Assembly (NCBI GenBank): GCA_036785325.1 | Contig: JAXIVH010000016.1 | Location: 2,155,038-2,219,037 of the forward strand | Reading direction: 5' to 3' | Origin: Urophycis tenuis | Taxonomy: Eukaryota > Chordata > Actinopteri > Gadiformes > Phycidae | DNA: 64,000 nucleotides | In this document: piece by piece, positions 46,279 through 60,020 of the stretch | Position numbering within the stretch: the first letter of the stretch is position 1 | Layout: every line of letters begins with the position of its first letter | Made by a program: the position numbers and the translations under genes | Notes under the pieces: model-generated | The model's input: only the letters and a program-made list of their open reading frames with translations | Databases searched by the model: none | Told to the model about the DNA's origin: nothing

Positions 46279-48581
46279 GGCAGCAGATGAGACCAACGGG
46301 CGGGTGGGTGTGAGACAGGGCGAGTTTGGAGAGAGAGAGGCGTCAGCCGTTATAAAATGGCCACCTTTGACCTTAATAGTCAGAGGGGGAGGGTGATGTT
46401 GTGAGAAGAGGAAATATGTATATTTATACAGATGCTAGCGTATCATACTTACTTACCAAGTATGTAGGCCAGAGTAGACTGGAGACATCCACAACAACAA
46501 ACTGAATAAGAGATCTCATTCAAGAGACCTTAACGGCCAATTGGGAGTCATAAAGTCCATCCTCAACATATTATAAGCTGTTTTTGTTCCTTAGATATTG
46601 CATGGAAAGATAGTTTATGTTAATGGTTTCATTTGCACATGTACATCATAATTAACAGTACAGTTTGGAATGCACTTTTTCAGTCTAGTTCATGATTTCA
46701 TAAAATAATCAAGAATGGGCAGCGCAGTCAGGGAATGTTCATCTCTCCCAAATATTCATTTGCACATTCAACACCTTAACACTTACCACTTAATACTTAC
46801 TTAGTACCACTTAGCAACAGGTTTTGACTCTTTAAAACCAAACTCACCACATACTCTCATGTAAATACCATTGATGTCTAAGCCAGCAACAATCTGGAAA
46901 GAATGTATGTTTTCCTGTGATTATGTTTGTTTTATGCATTTGATGTGGCTCAAGAGATTTCTGTATTAAGTGATTAAAACCATGCTTTTTCAAAATCATA
47001 ATTTTTTGTGTATACATATATATACAGTATATATACAGTACCTGCAGATTCTTTTGACAGCTATCAGTCATGTGCATGTGCACTGCACCTCTGTGATGGC
47101 ACTGTAAGTGACATCACATAATATCTACATGTAAAAAATGTTTATCTGTCACAAAGTTTATATAACAGACAATGCAGGGCCCAGATTACCACACAGCTGC
47201 TGGAAAGCCGTCTCGAAATAGCCCAGCAGGTGAATGACATGGAGGGATGCTAATCCTCTTACGGTCAATAAAAGGCCAACCATTAACACAGGCATCCTAC
47301 CATTCATTTATTAATATTCACTTCCTTTTCCATTACACCTTCATTACTATTTGCACTTTATACATCAAGGTCAAGGCATTTGGCTAAAAATGAAGACGGG
47401 GATGAAAATAGGAAGAATATCTCTTTCTCAAAAAGCTATGGTCATTTAAATTACAGTTTCTGTACATAAGCTGTCCTCTCCCTTTGAGTCAGACAGAGCT
47501 TAACCAAATCACTCACAACAACTAAAGCAGCAGGGCCAACCAGACACCTGGGTGATGTGGTCTGAGTCACTTCATTAGCAGGCTTTAACTGGCATAAACC
47601 CCTTCAGTTTTTCGAATAGGCTTGTTACAGCCACTCTCTGAGCCCTAGGAAACTTGTAAGGCCTACAGTAGAAATATAAGAAATGCTGTGAAATGCAGAT
47701 TCAGGCCTGCAGAGATGTCTAAGTTGACAGACAAAGGAAATTGGTCCAACATGTTTCCTGAATCAATTTCAAATGAACTATGTAAGATTTGGAGGGTCTG
47801 ATTTTGGAGGGTTATGCCAGGAATGTCTCCTTCAGTTAACTGTAATGCCATGCTGCACTTTCTGTCTTTCATATACAAACAAAAGAGACTTATTTTCAGC
47901 TTCAGTTCTTGTTTAAAAGTACACATTTTGGCAAATAAAGCTCAGAAGAAATTAAGGGGGGGAGAGAGCTAGCATCAGTATTTCAATAATTGTGAATAGA
48001 TTAAGTCCAGTTCTCAACAGCAAAATAAGTGGTATGGCAAGCTATGCACTTGAAACTAGTGGGAAACGGGAAAAAGAAAAAAATAATTACCTCTGCAGTG
48101 AAACCAGATTTTAAATAAAAAAAAACATAGTTTGTAGAATCAAACCATTAAATAGCCATTTTGGATTAAATGCATTTGGATGAATTGGTCTAAAGTAACA
48201 ATGAACAGCGCTGCACTTGCTATAGAACGCATGGGGCTCATCTCACCTCTGTATTAATCCCAAGGCGCCGCCTACCGTACAGAACATGGGCTGTCTCAGT
48301 CAGTACAGTTCACTAACATGGGCTCAGAAACCACTGACAACCGGGCCCTCGTTTCCTTGCTCGGACTTGCATGGATCCCGACACTCCCAAAAAAGGGAGG
48401 AAAAAACAACAACAAAAAAAAAGAAAGAAAACAAAAAAAAAAAGTCAACAACACAGTTGGATTGGTAGAGAAAACTCTCAGATAAAACGTGTTGCGTCAG
48501 ACAACCGCTTCGAGTCTCGGTTAAGAGTCCGTTTTTTTTCCATTGCACCCCACCCATACCCAGAATTCTCTGCTCCACAAC
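46279..48581. other. rd3-stx5 convergent intergenic region
   Basis: No gene seen. It should hold both 3' untranslated regions. Sequence is AT-rich with A-runs near 48370-48450. Confidence 0.5.
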
Positions 48582-48585
48582 CTCC

Positions 48586-48616
<31 letters not shown>

Positions 48617-48618
48617 GT
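48582..48618. repeat. (ATC)n repeat just after the stx5 stop
   Basis: About eleven ATC units end about seven bases before the stx5 stop codon complement (48625-48627), so the transcript carries (GAT)n at the start of its 3' untranslated region. Confidence 0.9.
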
Positions 48619-48624
48619 CATCAT

Positions 48625-51600
48625 TTAGGCGAAGAAGACAACGAAGACGATGAAGAAGACGACCAGGACGAGGAAGATCTTGATCATCAGCCAGCGGTTG
48701 GAAGACACCGACTGGAAGTACTTGAGGATCTCCGTGTGGGCGGCCTCCACGTTGAGCTGAGTGTCCTCCACGTTGGCGTCGATCCTGCGGGAGGGAAGCA
48801 GTGCTAAGATGGAGGCCAGTGATGGAAGCAGCGCTAAGATGGAGAGCACAGAGGTGCAGACACCTCTGTGCTCCTTCAGGGTGCTCTGGTATCAGGGGCC
48901 GGCCCCGTGTCAGACTACAACCCAGAGTCCAGTTCATCTAAGAAGCGCGCATTATACCGCGTACCGCACCCCAGTCTACTTGTAGGGGTGTTCTCCAGGT
49001 CTCCGTGTGTACCTGGGGTACAGTTTGCATCGGCTGTGAAATCTAACTGGGCCGAGGCACAGACGTGGACTGCAATTCTGCATATCTGCATATGCACGCA
49101 GCACGCGGCCAATCTCCCCCTGTGAATTGCGCAGCCGATGCTGATAAGGCAGCAGAGCAGGCAAGAGGGTGGTTCTCCAACATATGAATAATAGTAGGAA
49201 CGGTGTGAAGGTCGACTCCATTGTATGGGCTTAGGTTCTCTTGATATGAAACTCCCTCAGGCTGATCTGGCACCCATCAGTGCAGATTGTTAACTTCTGA
49301 CTTTTTGTATTGGCTTTAGAAGTAGCTTTGACCAACATACATGGTGGAGCTTCACGATATTGTGTGTGGCCTTAGTATACTATCAGATACTCTCTGTGGA
49401 CAGAAGGGGTCTCCGCATTTCATTAAGACTTTATGGAGCCCAGTCAGAAACAAACGTTTTTATAAAGGTTAGCTTTCCTTTGGAAATATTTAACAACATC
49501 ACAGTGTACAATCCTGTATATCAGCAGTTTTTACTAGTCTCTCTTGTTTATTATCTTTAAAAGCGAACCTTTGTACTGGCTTCGAAATCACATTTTTCTT
49601 CTGGGTTTCTTTCCCCCCCCTCTCACCTTTGGATGGTCTCTTCCTGCTCCTTGACCATGTGTGCAAGTTGCTGGAATATGGAGCCCAGCTCCACAATGGT
49701 GCTCTCAATGTTCTGCATGGTGTCTGCACGACTCTGGATGTACGAGTCCTAGAAAGGGACAACGGCAATAACATCACATGAAGAAAAAACATGCAGCGCA
49801 CGCATCATGACACAGTGGTCATCCACAAGGTGTTAAATAAAGACAAACACAAAGCCACACCTGCTCGTCAATGAGCTGTAGCTGCATGGGGTTAACCTGG
49901 GAGTCCATGTCGATGGCCACATCCCCCATGCTTCTGGACTCATCCTGCATCAGCACCGAGCTCTCTGTCAACAGACAAGAACACAGACACAACAGTGGTT
50001 AGGGGCAGACATCCCTGACGGTCAGGAGAGAAAAGCTTTTTTTCTTTTCTTTTTTTTTTTAAGAACAGCGGGTTGACAAACACAGAGTTAGCTAGTTATA
50101 CCCGCCGGGAGAGACCAAACATTCCAGGGAAATACCTTTTAAATTTGAGGTGGTATAGCCCTGGAACTCGCGAGCTGCCTGCGGCTCCTGGGCCCCTTTT
50201 TTGCGGCTCCCTAAAATGTGTGTTCATGTTTTGCATTATAGAGGACCAGATACAGGGAGAATCAGGCACAGAGGGTTCGAGCAGCCCGTTCTTATGGCAA
50301 CGGACGGCTCGTGTCAGCATGAGTCTGTCTAAGAAGCGCATCTGTCACCGCCGATAAAGGCTTTCACGGTCTGTAATGATTAACCGCTGTTCTGTGTTTT
50401 TGTGCAGAGCTACCAGGGCCCGGACTTAAAGCGCCTGGTCTCCGATAGCCAGAGCACAGAGACTAAGAGGCAATCACAAACTTGTAATCATCCATTTATT
50501 TTTTTTAAACAGAGTGTGTGCCATTGGCCTGCGGGCACCATGGTGACGGTGGACATGCGTGTAAAGGGCCAGCGGTGAGGAGCAGTGTGGGGCTCGACTT
50601 ACTGAAGTTGTTGGCCATCATGGGTGAGGAAGAGGAGGGAGGCTGGGAGAACTGCTCTCTCCGACTGCGCTGCTGCTTCAGGTTCTGTCAGGCGAAGAGA
50701 CGTACATAATTGGGGTTCACGAAGAAGGATTTAATAGTGGCGTTACCGCGCCAACGGTTCCGGTAATGACATGTAGCAAGAAAGCACGCATATCTCACCT
50801 CTGTTCTTACTTCCAGCACCGATTTAAAGTCATTGGACATGGATGCCAGTTTGGACTGTGAACACAGAAGACATAGCCGTTTAGTGGAAACAAATCTTAT
50901 AAGTGTAAGTGAACCCATTGTGTCAGTTTTTTGTAAACTGTGAGATTGAAAAAAAAACGTGTTTCGAGCTGAGAGTTCTAAGAAGGAAGTGGGCTTGTTA
51001 TCCCCATGGTTAAGACCCATGGCAACTTTGTGATACTTAAAAAAAAAGTTTTTTTTTAATGCCGTTATTGAGCATGATGTGACTTGGGGTTACACTGCAA
51101 AGTCTGAGAAGCATAACCCTCTCTTGGACATGCACAAAATCAACCACTTCTCAGAAGCAGCATCACAACATGACATTGTACTGCAAGTGTCCCAGAAGGC
51201 CCACCCGCTCCCACCTCCTCTCACTCTGAGTGTAGTTGTTGTAGTGTTCTTAGAAACGCCATAGCCATCCCTCAAGCTATTAGATAACTAAATGTTCTCT
51301 GAGAATCATCTGTTCTGATTGACTAGACCGGCAAAAAACTAACCGACCCAGGCACAGGGCTAACTGTGTCAGGTCTCAGCGTTAACCAGCGTTAACCTTC
51401 TCAAAGTGTCACGTGGCAGACCCAGCCCTCCGTCTCTACCTGTAATGACACAACGATGGTGTCTCTACCTGTAATGACGCAACCATGGTGTCTCTACCTG
51501 TAATGACACCACGATGGTGTCTCTACCTGTAATGACGCAACCATGGTCTCTACCTGTAATGACACACGATGGTGTCTCTACCTGTAATGACGCAACCATG

Positions 51601-52994
51601 GTGTCTCTACCTGTAATGACACCACGATGGTGTCTCTACCTGTAATGGCACAACCATGGTGTCTCTACCTATAATGACACAACCATGGTCTCTACCTGTA
51701 ATGACACACGATGGTGTCTCTACCTGTAATGGCACAACCATGGTCTCTACCTGTAATGACACAACCATGGCGTCTCTACCTGTAATGACGCAACGATGGT
51801 GTCTCTGCCTGTAATGACACGACGATGGTGTCTCTACCTGTAATGACACACGATGGTGTCTCTACCTGTAATGACACGACGATGGTGTCTCTACCTGTAA
51901 TGACGCAACGATGGTGTCTCTGCCTGTAATGACACGACGATGGTGTCTCTGCCTGTAATGACACGACGATGGTGTCTCTGCCTGTAATGACACGACGATG
52001 GTGTCTCTACCTGTAATGACACCACGATGGTTTTAGAGTGGGTCTGGATGTGCTGGCCCCCTGGGGCCCCCCGGGAGCGCAGCAGGTCCTGCAGCTGGGC
52101 GATCTGTTTGTTGAGACTGTTGAGGTCCTGTTTGATGATGTACGTGAGCTCCTCAATCTCCACCGCCTTGTCGTCAAACAGAGATTTCCTTTTTGCCACT
52201 GAAATGTTTGTAAAAGAGACCCAGTCAGCTCTTCATGTGGAGGGGACTGTCAGCCACAATGATCAACCACCATCTAATACCATGTTGATAGCACAAGGCA
52301 ATCATTTTATAATCTATTTTTCATAAAGCATCTTCAGAAAATATAGCAATTTATGGTAAACTGAAATGCGAACCTTTCTATACAACTGTGTATTATGATA
52401 TGGTATTGCAATTCCATTAAAATATGATGACCAATAACTTACAAATGGTGAGTTTTTCCACTTTGGCAAAGGTATTGCTCAAGTCTCGTCCAATTCTCCT
52501 GGAAAACAACAGCCAGTTAAGTCAAAGCTTAACTGAGGGTACAGAAGGCAACAATAGAACATGCAAATATTTGCACTCTTGTCGTTTGTGATGTGGCTCA
52601 TGTGTGGACGTGGTCTCTGTTCTACTCACTTGGCCATGACAGTGAAGTCGCTGCGCTGCTTGAGGGCGCTGTGTGCTGGCTTGCTTGGCTGAATTCCATT
52701 CTAGGATGAAAGACAAACCAAGTAAATGTTCACTCCTTCATAAAACACACAGCTGTTGTTTACTGAAGTGTTCTCATTATGAAAGTACAGACAAGTAACA
52801 TTGTGGTTTTATGTTCTCATTTAAAACCGAAAACTCTCCACGGAAAGTCCCAGATAGGAAGTAAGGATGTCTGAATGGGATAGTGGTCAAACAGAGGAAA
52901 CACAAGTGAACATATTTTCATGAATACACACCTGTCTGCCCTGAAGAGATTTACAGGCCGACTGGAACTCAAGGGTCCGGTCGCGGCAGGTCAT
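48625..52994 (-). CDS. stx5: Syntaxin-5 (Golgi/ER Qa-SNARE)
   Basis: Qa-SNARE for ER-to-Golgi and intra-Golgi fusion. Nine coding exons join in phase: 52994-52932, 52700-52630, 52498-52443, 52198-52011, 50855-50799, 50684-50603, 49964-49861, 49748-49627 and 48784-48625. The protein is 300 residues, as in the short mammalian isoform. Seen: MTCRDRTLEF start, Habc region with AKRKSLFDDKAVEIEELTY (65-83), SKLASMSNDFKSVLEVRTE (127-145), SNARE motif (about 208-270) with the zero-layer Gln near 242 in MVKEQEETIQR, and a C-terminal membrane anchor (about 279-299). An in-frame TGA lies 15 bases upstream (53010-53012), so the longer ER-retained isoform of mammals is not encoded contiguously. The exon 4 donor has spawned a large minisatellite in the following intron. 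Confidence 0.96.
48794..48873. repeat. 25-bp duplication and 13-bp-arm hairpin in the last stx5 intron
   Basis: A GGAAGCAGYGCTAAGATGGA unit occurs twice (about 48795-48844). It is followed by a perfect hairpin, 48844-48856 and 48861-48873, with a 4-base loop. Confidence 0.85.
50940..51060. repeat. Dispersed repeat, copy 2 (stx5 intron)
   Basis: Contains GAGAGTTCTAAGAAGGAAG, TATCCCCATGGTT and AACTTTGTGAT, matching the order of the segment at about 33180-33290. It also has long A/T runs at its end. Confidence 0.55.
51433..52037 (-). repeat. Minisatellite built from the stx5 exon 4 / splice-donor junction
   Basis: Twenty-one copies of a unit of about 29 bp (26-30) run from about 51433 to 52037. 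On the coding strand each contains CATTACAG then GTAGAGAC, which is the real exon 4 end plus donor at 52011/52010. The last copy (about 52009-52037) is the genuine boundary. At least four units (near 51807, 51922, 51951, 51980) have CAG-GCAGAG instead of CAG-GTAGAG. Exonic coding (TIVVSLQ) is partly repeated in the intron. Confidence 0.95.
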
Positions 52995-53012
52995 CTTCCC
53001 ACCGGTGTGTCA

Positions 53013-53640
53013 CCAGCCCGGGTCTAAACTCTGCCTGGGTCGGGGTGGACCGATCAAGATCAGATGTAACAACTGGCGAGTGGAACCTCCTGTGGCGTGG
53101 GTAGCTCTCACATCCGAGGGGGGCACTTGTGCGTAGACACAAACACGTCCATTTTTCTGTGATAATTTAAAATAAGAGTGTTATACTTTAAATAATAAGT
53201 AACGTCACCAATGCCAGGTGTCTATCCAATTAGATGGATTAGACATAAACGTATACACCAAAGCAATAAGCCGGCCGGCAACAATGTTACGACAGATCTT
53301 AAAACGAACAACTACTAAAACATAAAAACAGACTCGTTAAAGTATCAACTACTTGAAGAGCCGGAATATGAAATGATAAATAGTTGTCGAGATACAATCT
53401 TACTCTAAATGGGTTTACGGTCACAGCTGATTCTGGCCTGGCTAACAGAAAGCTAGCTAGCAACCTAGCTGCTTCTGCTTTCTGTTTACGCTGACGCTAC
53501 AAGGAAAATTAAAGAAAACCCAAAAACGGGGACCTCAACGTGTTGTCGTAAATACCGGTTATAAGAAGCTATCCTCGTCCAATTTCGTCGTTCTCCAATC
53601 GATAATGTAGAATATTTCACGAATCATCGACGGCTCTGGT
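53013..53640 (-). other. stx5 5' untranslated region and first intron
   Basis: No further coding. The long mammalian N-terminal extension is not found. A non-coding first exon probably lies near the upstream promoter-like segment. Confidence 0.5.
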
Positions 53641-53659
53641 GAAAACTAGGCGATCCTTG

Positions 53660-53735
53660 AGTTAAAGTTCCAATCCGGGTCATTTCCGGAAGTCTACGTC
53701 ACTGCCACGTCGACCGAGCACGACTGAAATGATCC
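53660..53735 (-). promoter_or_regulatory. Likely stx5 promoter segment
   Basis: A short GC-rich stretch contains TTCCGGAAG (ETS-type site, 53685-53693) and TACGTCAC (CRE-like, 53696-53703), typical of housekeeping TATA-less promoters. It lies about 0.7 kb upstream of the stx5 start codon. Confidence 0.45.
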
Positions 53736-53955
53736 ATTGGTGTTATGCGCCACCAACAGATGTCACCACATCTCTTTCTTTCTTCCATTATGTATTTCGT
53801 ACACATGTCTGCAGGATACACACGTTCTATATCAATGGCAAGATCAACAATGTATCTTCAATTCTTAAATAAACCATCAGTTTGCAATGAAGACATAAGT
53901 TGGACAACATTCTTGAACTTGAGCACTTGTTGCTCATTTATAGCCTACTTTAAAA

Positions 53956-54120
<165 letters not shown>

Positions 54121-54333
54121 GAAAATATAATTCATTTCAGAATGTGAGAAAACAGAAAAGAGTGTGGTTGAACAGAGAGGATGAAGAGTGTGATAAGCTA
54201 TAGCCTGCAAGATGAATTACTCTACAGGTATGTTATGGGAATAGATAACATCCAGAGAAGCACTTTGATTTTCCCTACTGGTACCCACATCCTCAGTACT
54301 ACATGAGCTGGCATGCCCAAATTATAGCTATGC

Positions 54334-54463
54334 CCTTACCTCTGTAGCTTGTAGCCGATAGCTACCTCTTGCCTCTGTAGGATGTAGCATATTGCTACCC
54401 CTTACCTCTGTAGCATGTAGCCTATAGCTACCCCTTACCTCCGTAGCATGTAGCCTTTGCCTT
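54334..54463. repeat. Tandem repeat of about 38 bp
   Basis: Three to four diverged copies of a unit with CCTTACCTCTGTAGCATGTAG and ATAGCTACC. Confidence 0.8.
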
Positions 54464-54928
54464 TAACTAACCCTTCACCTCTTATCTCCTCTTCCCTCTT
54501 ACACCCTTGTCATTCAAACATTGTATTCCGTCAAATCAAGTCCACCTTCCTCAAATCCTGTCACCAATGGGACTTTTCACATCTCTTTTTATTTGTATGT
54601 ATTATTTGTAGTATGTGTATGTTCGCCCCATTTGTAATGATTCTGGAACATTTAAAATGAAATCAGACTGGATCTATGGGGATCAAGTGTCAAATACAAA
54701 TGATAACTGAGGTTGTAGTTGGTGATTATTTAAGTCCCCTGGTTTGTTATGGTCACAAAGCATGTTATGCCCACTTTCCTGGCAATGTCCTGTATGGTGA
54801 AATACACATTACTTGACTTCAACTACACTTAAAACATCTCATTCTCAATGTTGTTCTTATCACTCTCTTGCTTTCTCTGACACATGCAGACAAACATTTA
54901 TGAACTCACAGAGACCCAGAAACACAAA

Positions 54929-54940
54929 CACACATACACA

Positions 54941-55030
<90 letters not shown>
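54929..55030. repeat. (CA)n microsatellite
   Basis: CA repeat with one AAG break. Confidence 0.95.
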
Positions 55031-55229
55031 TACCATCGAAGCAACATACACACACATTCGCAGGCCAGATAGGGTACAGTGCCTGCTTCAACACAGCTGC
55101 TGCTACAAAAGATGGCTAAAAAAACACAGGGCTGGAGTGTTTTTTACCGCTAGAAAAATACAACTCGGCTTAAAGCAAGGTGGAAAAATACCGGAAGTCA
55201 CTGGTGTGCTGGAAACGAAATAGAGAGCA

Positions 55230-55233
55230 AGCA

Positions 55234-55279
<46 letters not shown>
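55230..55279. repeat. (GA)n microsatellite
   Basis: About 25 GA units; a degenerate CAGA-type repeat follows at about 55433-55490. Confidence 0.9.
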
Positions 55280-55281
<2 letters not shown>

Positions 55282-57468
55282 CAAGTCCTCTGATGTAATA
55301 GGCTACCAGAAACATGATAGAGAGAAAGAGGTGGGGAAACACGACTGTCCCCATGACACGTACAGGTGGCCTAGGTGACCAGCCGGTCAGTTGAACCCCC
55401 CTGACATGAAGGCAGGCTGACAGAGTGAGATAGAGAGACAAACAGACAAACAGACAGACAGACCGACAGACAGACAAACAACACAGCATGCTGGAAAACA
55501 GACGGACAAACCCAACCGACAACCAGACAGTTAGGCTCCCAGTCTGGACAGCCAGAGATAGACAGACAGCTCTATAGACGTGTAACGGGAAGTAGTAAAA
55601 CGTGGTTCCTGCCTTTTATTGTCCTTAAACGATCCTTCCATTAATCACATCTATGGTGATAAGGCACTGGAGGAGCCTAATAAGCTCTGGGCTTTAGGAA
55701 CAAATTCACAGAGCACCATCTTCTCTGCTAACGTAATGGCTGAGTCACTCTCTTTCAATTTCCAGCCTTTACCATCTCCCTAATCTGGCAGCTATATTTA
55801 GCACTGGCAGCATGCCCTTTCAGACAGATAGGTTGGGAGTAGCCATGAGCAATTCTCCTCTTTTCTCCCATCCCCTTTCCTCTCCTCACCTCTAATATCA
55901 CCTCACCTGCCATATTCTCCTCCTTACTATTCTCGTCTACACTTCCAGAACACAGAGGTGTTGTTAAACCCACACACGTCCCCCGCACATTGTGAATGCT
56001 TGTATGTATGCATGTGTATGCATATGTCATGAGACCTTGAGGCAAACACTACATAAATCATACAATAAGTGATGTAATAGGTAAAAACCGTCTCTTTACT
56101 CAGTCCTTCGATGACAGTGGTAGCCCTGACAGTCTGTCTATCCTGTCCTTCAGAGGATCCTGTACGGGGAAGAGCGTTTTTGGGAGGACCAAAGCACTGA
56201 TGATGGCACAGACTGCGTCATCATCATCACCATCAGCCTCGCTGAAACTCACCGCTGTCTAAACTGACCGGGAAAACACACTGGCTCAAACTAACAGGTG
56301 TGTGGTCACACAATGTCCTCTCATCTGTCCCTCTCCCTCGCTCATTATCACACACAGCCATGCACGCACGCAGCACCAAACCGCACACTCAAACGCACAG
56401 GGTTTGTACTTGATGAGTGCTAGACTCAGCAGAATGGTGGCAGGGGAGGATTAGAGACAATATTATTTCTCATAACATCACCACGTCCCTCGGCGATGCC
56501 CCCGCTCTGCCCCAGCACTCATCAGAGTGCCTGTTTGTCTTTCATTAGCCTCAAAGGAGACATTAAGCCTGTGTGTGCGTGTCGGTGCGTGCGTGTCTGT
56601 GGGGCAGCAGTGTCCAAAGATAAGCATCCCGTTAGTCACCCCGTATTACCTGCAGCAATGAGAAAACAAGCGAATCGAATGTATGAAAAATAATACAATT
56701 CCTTTAATAACATCATTGTAACATCACTGTTGTGTCCTGGTATGAGTTCCGACGTGACTGTGCAGTATACATGGTTTACAATGGACAATTAATCGATTAC
56801 ATGCCGTTTATATACTGACATAAAACTGCATTGTTTTACACATACATTATAGAGGGCACCAATGGTGTAGCAGCAACATAAAAAGAGTGTGGCCTTTCTC
56901 TACGCACACAGGCTACAGTAGTCGTTATAGTCATTGCAGAGAAGACTTGCAAAGAACAGATGGCATTTGAAATTTACAAGTACATCTAGTAGGTCTTGCA
57001 CACACAGGATCATGTCAGCTTGTTAGGTACTATGACATGGGATGTACTCTAGTGAGCGGTGCACTGAGACACTGCAGTCTGCCATGGGGCTACTTTACAG
57101 CACAGTGTAGTTTGTGCAGATACAGGGCACATTGACAAAAATGAACACCTAAACAGGATATTGACATTGACATCATCAGATGATCATTCCTAACAGCCAT
57201 ACATTTCAGAGATACAGAGTGGAAACTTTGAAAAATTACCAGATGCCCTAATTCTATCGGATCAAATCTGCCCGGTGTTTGCAATGGTGTCAGCGTCGCA
57301 ATTCTTATAGATCGGAAGAGGATTGTTCTACATACTGTGTTAACTGTGTTGATGTTGCACATACAGTCCACTTGCAATCTTCTGCTATGGCCAAGTCAAT
57401 ACGATCAAGTTTGCAAACAGTGTTCCAAACCGCTTTCATTCAAAACAGTCCAGCTGCAACTATATAGT

Positions 57469-57584
<116 letters not shown>

Positions 57585-59094
57585 GAATGAAAACAATCAA
57601 GGCTAATTGGTGAATGTACTGTGGATGCTATTCAGATTAAAACAGGACAGCTGCAAGGCTGGTCTATTTAAGAGACAAGGAAGAATGTAATCTACAGGAA
57701 CAAACAATCTTCCTCATGAGTGTTTCTTATTACTAGCGCTTATCCTAGTTAATGAGTTGGTGTGCTGCGGGTTGCAGTCACACAGCAAGTGTAGTCAACC
57801 CTTGTTAGCAAACAGACAACAGGTGTATGTAGTGGATTGTTGAGCAGCTAATTAGCAGCATATGTGCTATTCACTGGCAATCAGAAACATTTTGGCCAGT
57901 TGGGATGCAATAATGCAACAATGTTCTTACAGTAGTAGTAAAAAATAATGATAATAATAATAATAATAAAAATCACAGATTGGAATGTCTTGTCGTAGGG
58001 CTATCGGGTGCTTTCTAAAGTTAAAGTTTTCTTTAGGGTGAAATATCTAACCCCAGCATTTTAACCTCTCAGAGAATGCTTTTTTCGGCACATTTTAAAC
58101 ATGAACGGTGTTATGGGAGACAAGCTGAATGCTACTTAAGCATACCATCTATGCCCGTTAACCTACAGATATTGTCTGCTATCCATATCACAAAGAATGC
58201 TTATTGCTGGAGGCATGTAACAAAACGCATGCTCAGTAAAGTCTAGGCTGAAAACTAATGGAAACACAAGAGGTAGTGATTGAAGCACTGGCGAACAACC
58301 GAACGACGACAAACAACAAACTATGAAGTCTAAAGTGGTGGACAAACAAATGGGGAGCTTATGATCACTCATCAACTGCAATGTTTTGTGGACATAATAT
58401 GATGTATTGTGGATACAGATCAGTAATGTTTACAATATATACTCGTCTATATTGTCATTCTCTAACACAGTAAGTTAAACTAGAGGGCTCAAACAGACCC
58501 GGCAGAATAATAACTGATTTTCTGAATGAAATAACATTCTCTCCATTCTTGGCGCCTATAAAAAGTTTAAACCATACCAAAACAAAAAAACAAAGAAGAA
58601 AAAAAAAAGGATATTATCCTTTTTGACTGCATTGGGAACGTGGGGAGCGTCTCTTTACTTTAAAGTCTCTGATCCGTGGTTAATATCGCCCCCACAGCGT
58701 GTTCTAATGGAACATTCTCACATATGGACTCTTCCATTTTGCGGCCCCCGTGAGCCTCCCCTCTGTGTAAGCTCAGTCCCTTTGGGCGTGGCCTCGGATT
58801 GTTTGAGTATGAACATCGCTGGCCACCCAGTGTGTCTCTTTATGCACTTGGATTAGTGATAAACAAAACAAAACAAAAACAACATAAAGGAAACCCTCAG
58901 CTGTATGGGGCACGTTGACAATCAGTTAAACTGAATCATACCAAAAAATACAGAATAGAAACCTTAGTGTACATTACCATACCATGTAAGGACATTGCAA
59001 TAAACTCAATAAAAAAAGGGACATATATTTGCCTAAAATTGATATGGTATAAAAAAATAGCTTATAATTAATCACCTGCATACTTTTCATTGTG

Positions 59095-59228
<134 letters not shown>

Positions 59229-59319
59229 AGCTTGCATGTGTGTGCTAACTAGTACATCTGCATGTGTGTCAGCTATAACAGCAAAAAACTAGATCAGAGA
59301 GGACGAGAGAACAAGAGAG

Positions 59320-59355
<36 letters not shown>

Positions 59356-59419
59356 GAGGCAAGTTGAACGTTACTAAGCTAGTAGTGTCATTTCTGGTCA
59401 AAAACGGTAAGGTTGTGAT

Positions 59420-59983
59420 TGTGTGTGTGTGTGTGTATATAGTGTGGTGTTGTGTAATGTGCACTGTGTGTGTGTGTGTGGTGTGTGTTTGTGGTGTGTG
59501 TCTAGCTTGTGTTTATGTAGAGCAGTGGACAGACGCCAGACCTCATTATTGTCATTCTCCTCACTGGTGCGGGGAGGCCAACGGTTGCTTTCAGTGGCAG
59601 AGCTGGGGAGGAGCGCGGAGGAAGAGGGGGACAAAGAGCCGTGTCCTTTAAGGGGACGACGGCGAGCGGCAGAGAGGAGGAGACCGTGCCATCACGAGGG
59701 GGATTGGTCTACTGGGGAGTCTGTTCTAGATCCAGGCCAGGACCACACAGATACACACTCCACTCTGGCATGCAGCTCAGCTCCAGCTCTGCACCAGCTG
59801 CCTTGCCAGTCAAACCCTTGTGTGTCTGCATATGCGTGCGTGCGTACGTGTGTGTGTGTGAGAGTGCGCACATGTAAATCGCGAGCCTCTTTCACACAGA
59901 AGTCCCAGTGACTTCTTCTTCCTGTGTGTGTGTGTGTGTGTGTGCATGTGTTTATGTGTATGTGCATGCATCTGTGAAAGTGC

Positions 59984-60018
<35 letters not shown>

Positions 60019-60020
60019 TG
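59420..60020. repeat. Cluster of (TG)n tracts
   Basis: TG tracts at about 59420-59440, 59467-59505, 59849-59860, 59923-59943 and 59986-60015, separated by unique sequence. Confidence 0.8.

Noticed and set aside
51433..52037. CRISPR-like or coding repeat (peptide with CHYR and VIT repeats)
   Set aside because: No spacers. The unit matches the stx5 exon/intron junction, so it is a minisatellite; the peptides are by-products.
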